A stretch of DNA of 64,000 nucleotides, taken from NCBI GenBank assembly GCA_014653975.1, contig JACWDR010000001.1, positions 1 through 64,000 on the forward strand, given 5' to 3'. Of the stretch, positions 43,325 through 52,481 are shown piece after piece. Below the pieces are notes generated by a model, which worked only from the letters and a program-made list of their open reading frames with translations, searched no databases and was not told where the DNA came from. The position numbers were made by a program, and so were the translations under genes. Positions within the stretch are counted from its first letter, which is position 1. The number at the start of each line of letters is the position of its first letter. The stretch comes from Pelagibacterales bacterium SAG-MED20 (GTDB taxonomy: Bacteria > Pseudomonadota > Alphaproteobacteria > Pelagibacterales > Pelagibacteraceae).

Positions 43325-44406
43325 TTATTTTTATGCCTTCGATGGATGGCGGTGGGGTTGAAAAAAATTTGATTATAGTATCAAATTTTTTGTCAAAATA
43401 TATTAAACAATTAACTTTAATAACTTTTGATGACAGTTTTAATAAAAAATTTTCAAAAAAAATCAATATTATAAATTATAAGCAAAAGACAAATAAAAAT
43501 TTTAGTAAATATTTTAAATATTTGGTCTGTTTATTCATTTTAACAAAAGAAATAATCCAAAATAGAAAAACATCAGTATTTTCTTTCCAGGCAAATATAT
43601 ATTGTTTGATATTAAGCCAAATTTTACAATTTAAAGTAATAATAAGGTCCAATTCTGCTCCTCAGGGATGGACAAAAAATTTTTTAAAAAAAATGATTTT
43701 TAAAACTTTTTTCAAATTTGCGGAAACAATTATAGTTAATAGTAAAGATTTTAAAAAAGAACTAGATAAAGAATATAATATTAAAAGTGTTGTAATTTAT
43801 AACCCACTAAATGTTAAAGAGATAGAGAAAAAGTCTCAAGAAAAAGTTAATATTAATTTATTTAAAAACCAAAATACTTTAAAAATTATTAATATTGCAA
43901 GATTTACAGATCAAAAAGATCATCTCACTTTATTAAAAGCTTTTAAAAAAATTTCAAAAAAATTAAAAGCAAAACTTTTAATCATGGGATATGGTGCAAA
44001 TAAAAAAAAAATAAACAATTTTATTGAAACTAATGATTTAAAAAAAATAGTTAAAGTAATTCCTTTTCAAACCAACCCTTATAAATTTTTAAAAAAATCT
44101 GACTTGTTCATATTAACTTCGATCTATGAAGGTCTTCCCAATGTATTACTTGAGGCAATGGTGTTAAAAAAATTTATCATTTCCTCCAATTGTCCAACTG
44201 GGCCAAAAGAAATTTTGCAAAATGGAAAGTTAGGTATGTTATTTAAAGTTAAAAATTACAAACATTTAGAGACTAAAATTATTGATTTTAATAATAATAA
44301 AAAATTTTATAAAAAAAAATTAGTTCCAGCGTATATGAGTTTAGAAAGATTTGATTTTTCAAAAAACTGTAACAAATACTTAGCAGTTATTAACAAGATT
44401 TTATGA
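43300..44406 (+). CDS. GT4 family glycosyltransferase
   Basis: MPSMDGGGVEKNLIIVSNFL, NIARFTDQKDHLTLLKAF, DLFILTSIYEGLPNVLLEAMVL. Confidence 0.93.
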   Translation: MEKNKKRLIIFMPSMDGGGVEKNLIIVSNFLSKYIKQLTLITFDDSFNKKFSKKINIINYKQKTNKNFSKYFKYLVCLFILTKEIIQNRKTSVFSFQANIYCLILSQILQFKVIIRSNSAPQGWTKNFLKKMIFKTFFKFAETIIVNSKDFKKELDKEYNIKSVVIYNPLNVKEIEKKSQEKVNINLFKNQNTLKIINIARFTDQKDHLTLLKAFKKISKKLKAKLLIMGYGANKKKINNFIETNDLKKIVKVIPFQTNPYKFLKKSDLFILTSIYEGLPNVLLEAMVLKKFIISSNCPTGPKEILQNGKLGMLFKVKNYKHLETKIIDFNNNKKFYKKKLVPAYMSLERFDFSKNCNKYLAVINKIL

Positions 44407-45500
44407 AAATCGCTTTTGATTATTCAATTTTTATGATTCAAAAATATGGTGGTATTTCAAGATATTTTATGGAACTTTCTAAGGCACTTAGCCAAGATAT
44501 TAATTGTAAAATTATTGCACCAATATCTATAAATGGTCACCTGAATGAGGTTAACCAAAATTTATTTAATCTAAAAAAACTTAGTAAAATTCCTCCATAC
44601 AGTACTAAATTAATTACTTACTCAAATTTCATAACAAGTTCTATTTATATGAATTTGTGGAAGCCAGACATTATTCACAAAACATACTTCAATGACCATC
44701 ATTACAAATCAATAAAAGCTAAGAAAATTTTAAATGTATGGGATCTTAGTCATGAGATTTATCCAGAACTATACAGCAAAAATAAAAATTGGAGACCAAA
44801 AAAAAAATCTCTTGAGCTTGCTGACCACGTAATATGTTCCTCACATAAAACCAAAAATGATTTGGAGAAATATTATAATTTTGATTTAAATAAAACCTCT
44901 GTTGTTTATCAAGGTGTTAACCAATCTATTAATCCAAAAAATGTCAATTATGATAAAAAAAAATATCTTTTGTATGTTGGTAGTAGACTAAAATATAAAA
45001 ATTTTGAAAACCTACTTAGAGCATTATCAATTAACAAACAAATACTTGATGATTTTCAACTTATATGTTTTGGAGAAGAAAAGATTAACCAGCTAGAAAA
45101 GGATTTAATTAAAAGTCTAGGCCTAAATGAAAAAAATATTTTATTCACTTCAGGAAACGATCAAAAACTTCATGAACATTATTTAAATGCAACTGCATTA
45201 ATATATCCATCTAAAAATGAAGGTTTTGGTTTTCCACCTTTAGAAGCAATGAGTTTTGGTTGTCCTGTAATCTCAAGCAATAACACTGCAATATTGGAGG
45301 CTACTAATTTGCCAGAATATAGTTTTGACCCTGAGTTACCTAAAGATATTGCATTAAAAATAGAAAATATAATATATTCAAAATCTAATATTAATTTTTT
45401 AATTAGTCACGGTCTAGAAAGAATTAAAGAATTATCTTGGAAAAAAACATCTCAGGATGCTTTAAATGTTTATAAAAAAATATTAAATAAATTATATTAA
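44403..45500 (+). CDS. GT4 family glycosyltransferase
   Basis: FMIQKYGGISRYFMELSKAL, LYVGSRLKYKNFENLLRAL, ALIYPSKNEGFGFPPLEAMSFGCPVISSN. Confidence 0.93.
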   Translation: MKIAFDYSIFMIQKYGGISRYFMELSKALSQDINCKIIAPISINGHLNEVNQNLFNLKKLSKIPPYSTKLITYSNFITSSIYMNLWKPDIIHKTYFNDHHYKSIKAKKILNVWDLSHEIYPELYSKNKNWRPKKKSLELADHVICSSHKTKNDLEKYYNFDLNKTSVVYQGVNQSINPKNVNYDKKKYLLYVGSRLKYKNFENLLRALSINKQILDDFQLICFGEEKINQLEKDLIKSLGLNEKNILFTSGNDQKLHEHYLNATALIYPSKNEGFGFPPLEAMSFGCPVISSNNTAILEATNLPEYSFDPELPKDIALKIENIIYSKSNINFLISHGLERIKELSWKKTSQDALNVYKKILNKLY

Positions 45501-45881
45501 TTTTTTTTCTAATCTAAATGTATCTTTCTCATAATTTTTTCCACCTCTCATACCATCAGCAAATGCCAATAAATTACTTGAACTTATAGCTTTAAATGCA
45601 TGTGCATGAAAAGGTTTATGAGTTACTAGAGAGTTTGCTTTTAGTACCTGTTTTTTTGGTTTTCCAATTAATTTTCCATTTTTATTTACTCTACAAGAAT
45701 GGAATATCAATTTTCCAGAAATTAAAAAAGAATATTGAGTACTTTTTTTATGAAAATGATTTCCACGAATGGCATTTTTATTGAATGTTACGAGTGTGCA
45801 ATGATCTTTCGGTTTATTAATAAATATATCAATAATTGAACCTCTTTTATCTTTAAAATTATTTTTTAGTATTTTCTTCAT
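45492..45881 (-). CDS. RmlC/WxcM-like cupin sugar-modifying protein
   Basis: DKRGSIIDIF, IRGNHFHKKSTQYSFLISGKLIFH, HKPFHAHAFKAI. Confidence 0.8.
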   Translation of the reverse strand: MKKILKNNFKDKRGSIIDIFINKPKDHCTLVTFNKNAIRGNHFHKKSTQYSFLISGKLIFHSCRVNKNGKLIGKPKKQVLKANSLVTHKPFHAHAFKAISSSNLLAFADGMRGGKNYEKDTFRLEKKLI

Positions 45882-47068
45882 TTTTTTTTATTAATTATTT
45901 TTGCTATTGAAGTATACATAATTTTTCTTTTTTTAAAAAATTTATTAATTAAATGATTGCTAATATTCCAGGGTAAAATTAATGCAGCTTTTATTTTTAA
46001 CTTTTTATCTTCTTGTATTATCTTAATTCCTGACATTGGTGTAAATTTATTAATTTTAAATTTTGATTTGTCTAAAATGAATTTTATGTCTTTATCTGTA
46101 AACCTACAGCAGTTTAATAATGTATTACCTTTAGTTGCTGCACCTACACCATAAACAGAATTTTTTTCTTTTAAATTTTTTTTAACAAATAATTGAATTT
46201 CTTTTATAATATTAGTAATTTCTTTCTTAAAGTTTTTAAAATCATTAAGCTTAACATAAGTAAACTTTTTAATACTTTTGTTTTTTTGATTACTTTTTTT
46301 AGCAAAAACTCTTAAAGAGCCTGCCATATATTTGATCTTTTCAAGTTTAATTATTTTAAAGTTTTTCTTGCTTAGAATTTTATTAATAGATTTTTCAGAA
46401 TAATAGTGTCTATGTTCATGATAAATTGTATCAAAACCAACTTTTTCAACCAAGGATTTTAAATCTGGAACTTCAAGTATGAGCGTTCCCTTATCTTTTA
46501 AAAGATATTTAGCAGCATCTAAAAAATTTAGATTATCATCGACATGGTTAAATACATTCGCTCCATAAATTATATCTGCTGTACCATATAATTTCTTAAT
46601 TTTTTTTGAAGATTTAAAATTAAAATAATCAATCAGGGTATTTATTTTCTTTTTTTTAGCCAGTAATGAAATATTTTTTGATGGATCTACTCCTAAAACT
46701 TTTGCTTTAGATATTTTTTGGATCTCATTTAAAAAAGTTCCATCATTACTACCTGCTTCTACAACTAAACTATTTTTATCAACTTTAAATCGATGAAATA
46801 TATAATTTGCAATTTTTTTAAAATGTAATCTTGAAACTGGAGAATTATCTGATGTATATGAATAATCATACTTTTCATATCTTTGAAAACTTGGAACAGG
46901 AAAAACAGATGTAAGATGAGAACAGTTACAATATCCAACTACTAAAGGATATTTTTTTAATTTAATCGCTTGTGATTTTGTTTTTAAAAATGTGTCAGCA
47001 CAAGGATGATTACCTAATGATAATTTATTAACAAATTTCTTATTACAAATATTACATTTTTTTTTCAT
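45878..47068 (-). CDS. NDP-sugar C-methyltransferase (Methyltransf_13/14 type)
   Basis: N-terminal zinc motif CNICNKKF...CNC, VVEAGSNDGTFLNEI, YHEHRHYYS, YGVGAATKGNTLLN. Confidence 0.88.
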   Translation of the reverse strand: MKKKCNICNKKFVNKLSLGNHPCADTFLKTKSQAIKLKKYPLVVGYCNCSHLTSVFPVPSFQRYEKYDYSYTSDNSPVSRLHFKKIANYIFHRFKVDKNSLVVEAGSNDGTFLNEIQKISKAKVLGVDPSKNISLLAKKKKINTLIDYFNFKSSKKIKKLYGTADIIYGANVFNHVDDNLNFLDAAKYLLKDKGTLILEVPDLKSLVEKVGFDTIYHEHRHYYSEKSINKILSKKNFKIIKLEKIKYMAGSLRVFAKKSNQKNKSIKKFTYVKLNDFKNFKKEITNIIKEIQLFVKKNLKEKNSVYGVGAATKGNTLLNCCRFTDKDIKFILDKSKFKINKFTPMSGIKIIQEDKKLKIKAALILPWNISNHLINKFFKKRKIMYTSIAKIINKKK

Positions 47069-47873
47069 TCAAGCTTTTTCTTAAATATTTTTTTAAAATA
47101 GTTAATGACTTTTTGTTGTAAAAAATAGTATTTTTTTTCAATTTGACTTTACTTATATTGGCTTTTTTTGATTTAAAAACAGATTTAAAATAAAAATTAT
47201 TAATTTTCACATAATAGTGATTGAATAAATCTATAATTTGAGAGACTTTAATTAAATCTTTGTTACCATAATCTTTTATAAAACTTTTAGCCTTTAAGGA
47301 CTCTTTGTATAAGACTTTTACAAAATGACTGACATCAGCATACCCTCTTTTATCAGATAAGTTGCCTGCAAAAGTACTCGCATATTTTTTTTTTAAAAAC
47401 ATTTCTTTAAACAGTTGGTTATGAAAGTGATCAGAATTAACGTATTTTTCTCCTATTAAGTTGAAAGGTCTCCATATTTGATAATCTTTAAATAAATCTT
47501 TATTTTTAAAAATAAACTTTTCACATTTTAGCTTTATGGATCCTATCATGTGGTTTTTTTCGTAATAAACACTTGATGATGAAATATAAATAATCTTATT
47601 AATTTTGATATTTAAAACAACTTTTTTTATCCACTCGAGTTCGTTTTTAAATTCATTTTTCATAAAATTTTTTCTTAAGATTCTAGGGCTTGAGAAAAAA
47701 TAGCAATTGTTAACGTTCTTTAATGGAAATTTTTCTATGTTGGTGTTTAAATTAAACTTTTTAAATTTTTTATTATCTTTACTAAAAAAAATAAAGTTTT
47801 TATCATTCTTTAATAATTGATAAAATGCGGATCCGACTAATCCTGATGAGCCAAAAACTATATTTTTTTTCAA
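47052..47873 (-). CDS. NAD(P)-dependent sugar epimerase/reductase
   Basis: VFGSSGLVGSAFYQLL Rossmann motif, IIYISSSSVYYEK. Confidence 0.75.
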   Translation of the reverse strand: MKKNIVFGSSGLVGSAFYQLLKNDKNFIFFSKDNKKFKKFNLNTNIEKFPLKNVNNCYFFSSPRILRKNFMKNEFKNELEWIKKVVLNIKINKIIYISSSSVYYEKNHMIGSIKLKCEKFIFKNKDLFKDYQIWRPFNLIGEKYVNSDHFHNQLFKEMFLKKKYASTFAGNLSDKRGYADVSHFVKVLYKESLKAKSFIKDYGNKDLIKVSQIIDLFNHYYVKINNFYFKSVFKSKKANISKVKLKKNTIFYNKKSLTILKKYLRKSLNEKKM

Positions 47874-47882
47874 TTAATCACC

Positions 47883-48836
47883 TTAAAGTTTGTAGATCTT
47901 ATTTTTTTTATACCAATCAAATGTTTTATAAAAAGTATCATAAAAATTTGAGTACTTTATTTTTGAAATATTTTTATTTAATTTTCTGTTACTACCGTGT
48001 GTTTTAAGAATATCTGCTTTATGTATTTTGGTTAGTTTTACTTTCACAGGGTACCTTTTATTAAAATTTTTTACAATATCATAAATATTTACAGGGTTAT
48101 TAGAGCATATATTAAAAATTTCATGTTTTTTAAATTTTTTTTTTATCAATTTACCTACTGCCTTAACCACATCTCCTATATACGTAAAATCTCTTAAGTG
48201 ATTCCCATAATTGTTTAAATGAAAAATTTTATTAGTCATGTGAGATTTAAACAGTTTCATCATAAACATATCTGGTCTGCCCCACTCACCATAGACAGTA
48301 AAAAATCTTAATCCAACAAATGATGTTAGTCCAAATTTTTGCTGCATTTCTGCAATTTTTTCATTTAATTTTTTACTTACAGCATATATATTTTTTGGAT
48401 TTAAATTTTCACTTTCTTTAAGAGGAAAATTATTATTTTCACCATAAACTGAACTTGAGGAAGCATAAATAAACTTTTTTATGTTATTATCTTTCGCTAC
48501 TTCTATTAAATTCAAAAACCCAAGTATATTAACGTTAATATATTTTAATGGTTTTTCAAAAGAATGTCTTACCCCAGCTTGTGCTGCCAAATTTATTATA
48601 GTATCTATCTTTTTTCTTTTAAAAAAATGTTTAAGCTTCTTTTTATTTTTAATATCAATTTTATTAAAAATAAAATTTTTACTTTTATTTAAAATTTTTA
48701 ATCTCTTTTTTTTTAAAGGTATCGAATAATATTCATCAAAATTATCTATTCCAAAAACTTTATGATTATTTTTTAATAGGTAGTTGGACAAACTAAATCC
48801 AATAAAACCTGCTGCTCCAGTAACTAAAATTCTCAT
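47883..48836 (-). CDS. NAD-dependent epimerase (UDP-glucuronate 4-epimerase-like)
   Basis: VTGAAGFIGFSLSNYLL, NLAAQAGVRHSFEKPLKYINVNILGFLNLIE, YASSSSVYG, FFTVYGEWGRPDM. Confidence 0.92.
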   Translation of the reverse strand: MRILVTGAAGFIGFSLSNYLLKNNHKVFGIDNFDEYYSIPLKKKRLKILNKSKNFIFNKIDIKNKKKLKHFFKRKKIDTIINLAAQAGVRHSFEKPLKYINVNILGFLNLIEVAKDNNIKKFIYASSSSVYGENNNFPLKESENLNPKNIYAVSKKLNEKIAEMQQKFGLTSFVGLRFFTVYGEWGRPDMFMMKLFKSHMTNKIFHLNNYGNHLRDFTYIGDVVKAVGKLIKKKFKKHEIFNICSNNPVNIYDIVKNFNKRYPVKVKLTKIHKADILKTHGSNRKLNKNISKIKYSNFYDTFYKTFDWYKKNKIYKL

Positions 48837-49660
48837 ATTTTAGATATGTTTTTTAAATATTTATAAATAAATATTATTAAGATCAGTATTTTATTTTGTC
48901 CATTATCAATTCTAATTTGAATTTCTTCCTTAAAATGATCAAAAAAATTAATGGTGCTTGAGAATCCACCTCTTCTAAAAGTTCCAAATACTTCTTCTTT
49001 TTTGGTTCCTATTCCCTGTAATTTTTTTTTAACAATCATTCTAAAAAAATAGTCATAATCAGATGAATATTTATATTTTAGATTATAAAGACCAACTTTT
49101 TTCGCTGAGCTAGTTTTGATAAAAAAACCTGTTGAATGACTAGAATAAAAACCCCAACTCCAATATATTTTGTAAGGTCTATACCCATGTAATACACCCC
49201 AGTGTTTTTTTACTGCGCCAAAAATAAAATCTTTATTTGGGTTCTTTTTAATATGTCCTGTCAATAGTTCTAAAGCGTTATTTGAATAATAATCATCAGA
49301 ATTTAAAAAACCTATATAATCTCCTTTTGCTAATTGCATCCCATTGTTAAAAGCATCATAAATACCCTTGTCCCTACCTGTACACCAATAATCAATCTTA
49401 TCTTCGTATTTCTTTATAATATCAATAGTTTTATCAGAGGAGCCACCATCAAGTATTATATGTTCATAGTTATCGTATTTCTGATTATGTAAACTTAAAA
49501 TACTTTCCTCTAAATATTTTTCATTATTAAGTACAGCCGTTATTATGGTTATCAAAGGTTTATCTATCTCGGATTTCTTAAAAATATTTTTTGTTCTAAG
49601 CCCACCTTCAATTTTTATATCTTTTAGCTTTTCAATACTTGAAAAGTGCTCATCTATCAT
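48833..49660 (-). CDS. GT2 family glycosyltransferase (WcaA-like)
   Basis: LITIITAVLNNEKYLEESILSLHNQKYDNYEHIILDGGSSDKTIDII, FLNSDDYY. Confidence 0.92.
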   Translation of the reverse strand: MIDEHFSSIEKLKDIKIEGGLRTKNIFKKSEIDKPLITIITAVLNNEKYLEESILSLHNQKYDNYEHIILDGGSSDKTIDIIKKYEDKIDYWCTGRDKGIYDAFNNGMQLAKGDYIGFLNSDDYYSNNALELLTGHIKKNPNKDFIFGAVKKHWGVLHGYRPYKIYWSWGFYSSHSTGFFIKTSSAKKVGLYNLKYKYSSDYDYFFRMIVKKKLQGIGTKKEEVFGTFRRGGFSSTINFFDHFKEEIQIRIDNGQNKILILIIFIYKYLKNISKI

Positions 49661-49663
49661 TTT

Positions 49664-50296
49664 TTATATTCTCTCTAACAAAATTGTTTTAGTCGGCAAA
49701 ATAAAATAGTCATCTATTTTTTTGGAGTTTAAAATTTTATGACATGCTACAGTTCTTAAGTGTACTAAATGATTCAAGAAAATTACTGTACAAGTTGGTA
49801 TATTAAACATTTTTCTATAAGACTTAATAATTTCATAGTTAATAAGCTTTGATAGTCCAAATAAATTTTTAGGTTTTTGTTTATTATTTTTAAAATTTAA
49901 GTTATCATACATTTCACTATTACCCTCATACAAAAACTTTGACTTTATACTTTTTTGCGAAACAATAAAATCTAATATGATTTTCAAAAAATTTATTTCT
50001 TTATCAAATATTTCAAATTTTTTTAAAGTAGATTTTTTAATATTCGATTGGTCTTCAAAAAAATAAATTTCATTAAAATTTTTTTTTAAAAGTTTAGTTA
50101 TATTTATTTCATTAAATTTAGGAAGCTTATGTAAATTGCTATTTTTAAAAAATCTTAATGTTTTTAAGTTTTTTTTAGTTTTTTTTAAGCAAATTCCTTC
50201 GATTAAGTATTTTTTTTTATGTAAATATTTCATCATAACTATTCCATTTTTTTCTGTAATTCCAAATATGAGTGCCGTTTTTTTTTTCATTATCAA
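49664..50296 (-). pseudogene. Degenerate, truncated GDP-mannose 4,6-dehydratase-like protein
   Basis: KKKTALIFGITEKNGIVMMKYLHKKKYLIEGI aligns with Gmd N-terminus but lacks the GxxGxxG; NLFGLSKL replaces SPYGVAKV; ends ~210 aa. Confidence 0.7.
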
Positions 50297-51439
50297 TTAT
50301 ATTTTAAATACTTTTTTACAAATTTTTTTGATGTGATTAATCTCAGTTTCCTTAAGATCGTAATATATTGGTAAAGATATACACGATTTAAAAAATAGAG
50401 ATGAGTTCTTATAATTATTTTTATTAAAGCCATATTTTCTTTTATAGAATGGCTGTGTATTAACTGGAATATAGTGTACCTGAAGTTTTATTTTATATTT
50501 TAAAAATTCTTTAATTATTTTTTCTTTTGTTTTTTTTATCTTTTTTAAGTTAATTAGAAGTGGATATAAATGGTAGGTATTTATTGTATTTTTAATTTTT
50601 TTTGGAGTTCTGAATTTTTCTTTATCATTAAATAAATTATCATATATTTGTGATATTTCTATTCTTCGAATTGTAAATTTATTTAACTTTTTTAGTTGAC
50701 TAATACCTAGTGCACAATTTAAGTCTGGTAATCTAAAATTATAACCTAAGTTAAAAACTTTATAGTCCCAGTGTTTGCTATTATTTCTTACTATCCCATG
50801 TTCTCGAAGTAGGGTTGCCTTTTCATTCATTATTTTGTTATTGGTCAAAATTGCTCCACCTTCTCCTGTGGTAATTGCTTTTACAGGGTGAAAACTTAAG
50901 GTTGCAAAGTCAGCATATTTTGTAGCATAACCTTTATTAAACTGAATACTTGAACCCATTGCATGACAATTGTCGTTAATTAAAGTGATATTATATTTCT
51001 TTTTTAATTGATGAAATTTTTTCCACTGAGCAGGTTGCCCACCATAGTCAGTGATTATGGCAGCTTTTATTCTTTTTTTTTTATCTTTTTCTAGCTCCTT
51101 TTCTAGTTGAAAAGGATCCATACAATAATCGTCTAAATTAATATCAATAAACAATGGTTTAGCTCCACAATGCTCAACTGAATTAATTGAAGATATAAAC
51201 GTAATAGGTGGCACAGCTATTAAATCTCCTTTTTTCCACTTTAAAATTTTTCCAATTAAAAAAAGTGCCGAAGAAGCATTCGATAAAACTGTAGAGAATT
51301 TACATTTAAAATTTTTTGTTAATTCCTTTTCAAATTCTTTTACTAAAGGTCCTTGAGTTAAATAATTACTTTTCAATGATTTTACTACATATCTAATATC
51401 TTGAGAGTCTATGCTTTGTTTACCATAAGAAATAGTCAT
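50297..51439 (-). CDS. pseC: DegT/DnrJ aminotransferase, PseC-like
   Basis: MTISYGKQSIDSQDIRYVVKSLKSNYLTQGPLVKEFEKEL, SFHPVKAITTGEGGAILTNN, GYNFRLPDLNCALG. Confidence 0.87.
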   Translation of the reverse strand: MTISYGKQSIDSQDIRYVVKSLKSNYLTQGPLVKEFEKELTKNFKCKFSTVLSNASSALFLIGKILKWKKGDLIAVPPITFISSINSVEHCGAKPLFIDINLDDYCMDPFQLEKELEKDKKKRIKAAIITDYGGQPAQWKKFHQLKKKYNITLINDNCHAMGSSIQFNKGYATKYADFATLSFHPVKAITTGEGGAILTNNKIMNEKATLLREHGIVRNNSKHWDYKVFNLGYNFRLPDLNCALGISQLKKLNKFTIRRIEISQIYDNLFNDKEKFRTPKKIKNTINTYHLYPLLINLKKIKKTKEKIIKEFLKYKIKLQVHYIPVNTQPFYKRKYGFNKNNYKNSSLFFKSCISLPIYYDLKETEINHIKKICKKVFKI

Positions 51440-51448
51440 TAAATAACT

Positions 51449-52438
51449 CTAATCAAAATCTTTAATATTTTTTTTTATTTCTTTTCTTATTTGTACAATT
51501 GATAAAAATTCAGAATTTTCTAAACTATTATAAGAATTGAAATTCTTATATTTAGAAATAGTTTTTTTTACTGCAAGTTTTCCAGAAAAACTAATTATAA
51601 AATAGTTCTTATTTTCAATAATTTTATTTGAATCTGATGCTTCAATTAATTCTTCATGAATTTTTTCTCCAGGTCTAATACCTATAAATTTTATTTTTTT
51701 CTTTGGATTGATAGCTTTCACTAAATCAAGAATTTTGTATGATGGTATTTTTGGAACAAACACTTCAGATCCCTTCATTTTCAATATGCACATATTTACA
51801 AAATTTGCTGCTTCAGTTAACGAAATATTGAATCTGGTCATATTTTTATCTGTCACAGTAAATGGTGATGTAAGACTTTTATTTTGATTTAAAAAAATAG
51901 GAATTACAGAGCCTCTACTACCCATAACATTGCCATACCTTATGACACTAAATTTAGTTTTTTTTAATCCCTTAAAAATATTCGCAGAAATAAATAACTT
52001 TTCTGCTGTTAATTTTGTTGATCCATAAAGATTGATTGGAGAAACTGCTTTATCTGTACTTATTAGTATTACTTTATCAATATTTTTATTAATACAAACT
52101 TCAATTAAATTTTGAGTACCAATAATATTTGTTTGTACTGTTTCAAATGGGTTATATTCTGTTGCTGGTACCTGTTTAAGGGCTGCCGAATGAACTACAA
52201 TATCTACACTATCTTGAATTGCCCACTCTAATCTACTTTTATCTCTTACATCCCCTAAATAAAATCTAAAAATATCTAAATTTGATTTCACAAAAGGTAA
52301 TTCTTGCATCATTAATTGTTTATACTCATCTCTACTAAAAACTATTATCTTTTTTGCCAATTTTTTATTTATTAATAATTTAATAAACTTTTTTGCAAAA
52401 GATCCTGTCCCACCTGTTATAAAATACGTTTTTTTCAT
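51449..52438 (-). CDS. pseB: UDP-GlcNAc 4,6-dehydratase (inverting), PseB-like
   Basis: YFITGGTGSFAKKFIKLLI, VVHSAALKQVPATEYNPFETVQTNIIGTQNLIE, STDKAVSPINLYGSTKL. Confidence 0.92.
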   Translation of the reverse strand: MKKTYFITGGTGSFAKKFIKLLINKKLAKKIIVFSRDEYKQLMMQELPFVKSNLDIFRFYLGDVRDKSRLEWAIQDSVDIVVHSAALKQVPATEYNPFETVQTNIIGTQNLIEVCINKNIDKVILISTDKAVSPINLYGSTKLTAEKLFISANIFKGLKKTKFSVIRYGNVMGSRGSVIPIFLNQNKSLTSPFTVTDKNMTRFNISLTEAANFVNMCILKMKGSEVFVPKIPSYKILDLVKAINPKKKIKFIGIRPGEKIHEELIEASDSNKIIENKNYFIISFSGKLAVKKTISKYKNFNSYNSLENSEFLSIVQIRKEIKKNIKDFD

Positions 52439-52481
52439 TTCTTTATTTTACCTTAATTTTTTTATTTATCATGTTTATAAT

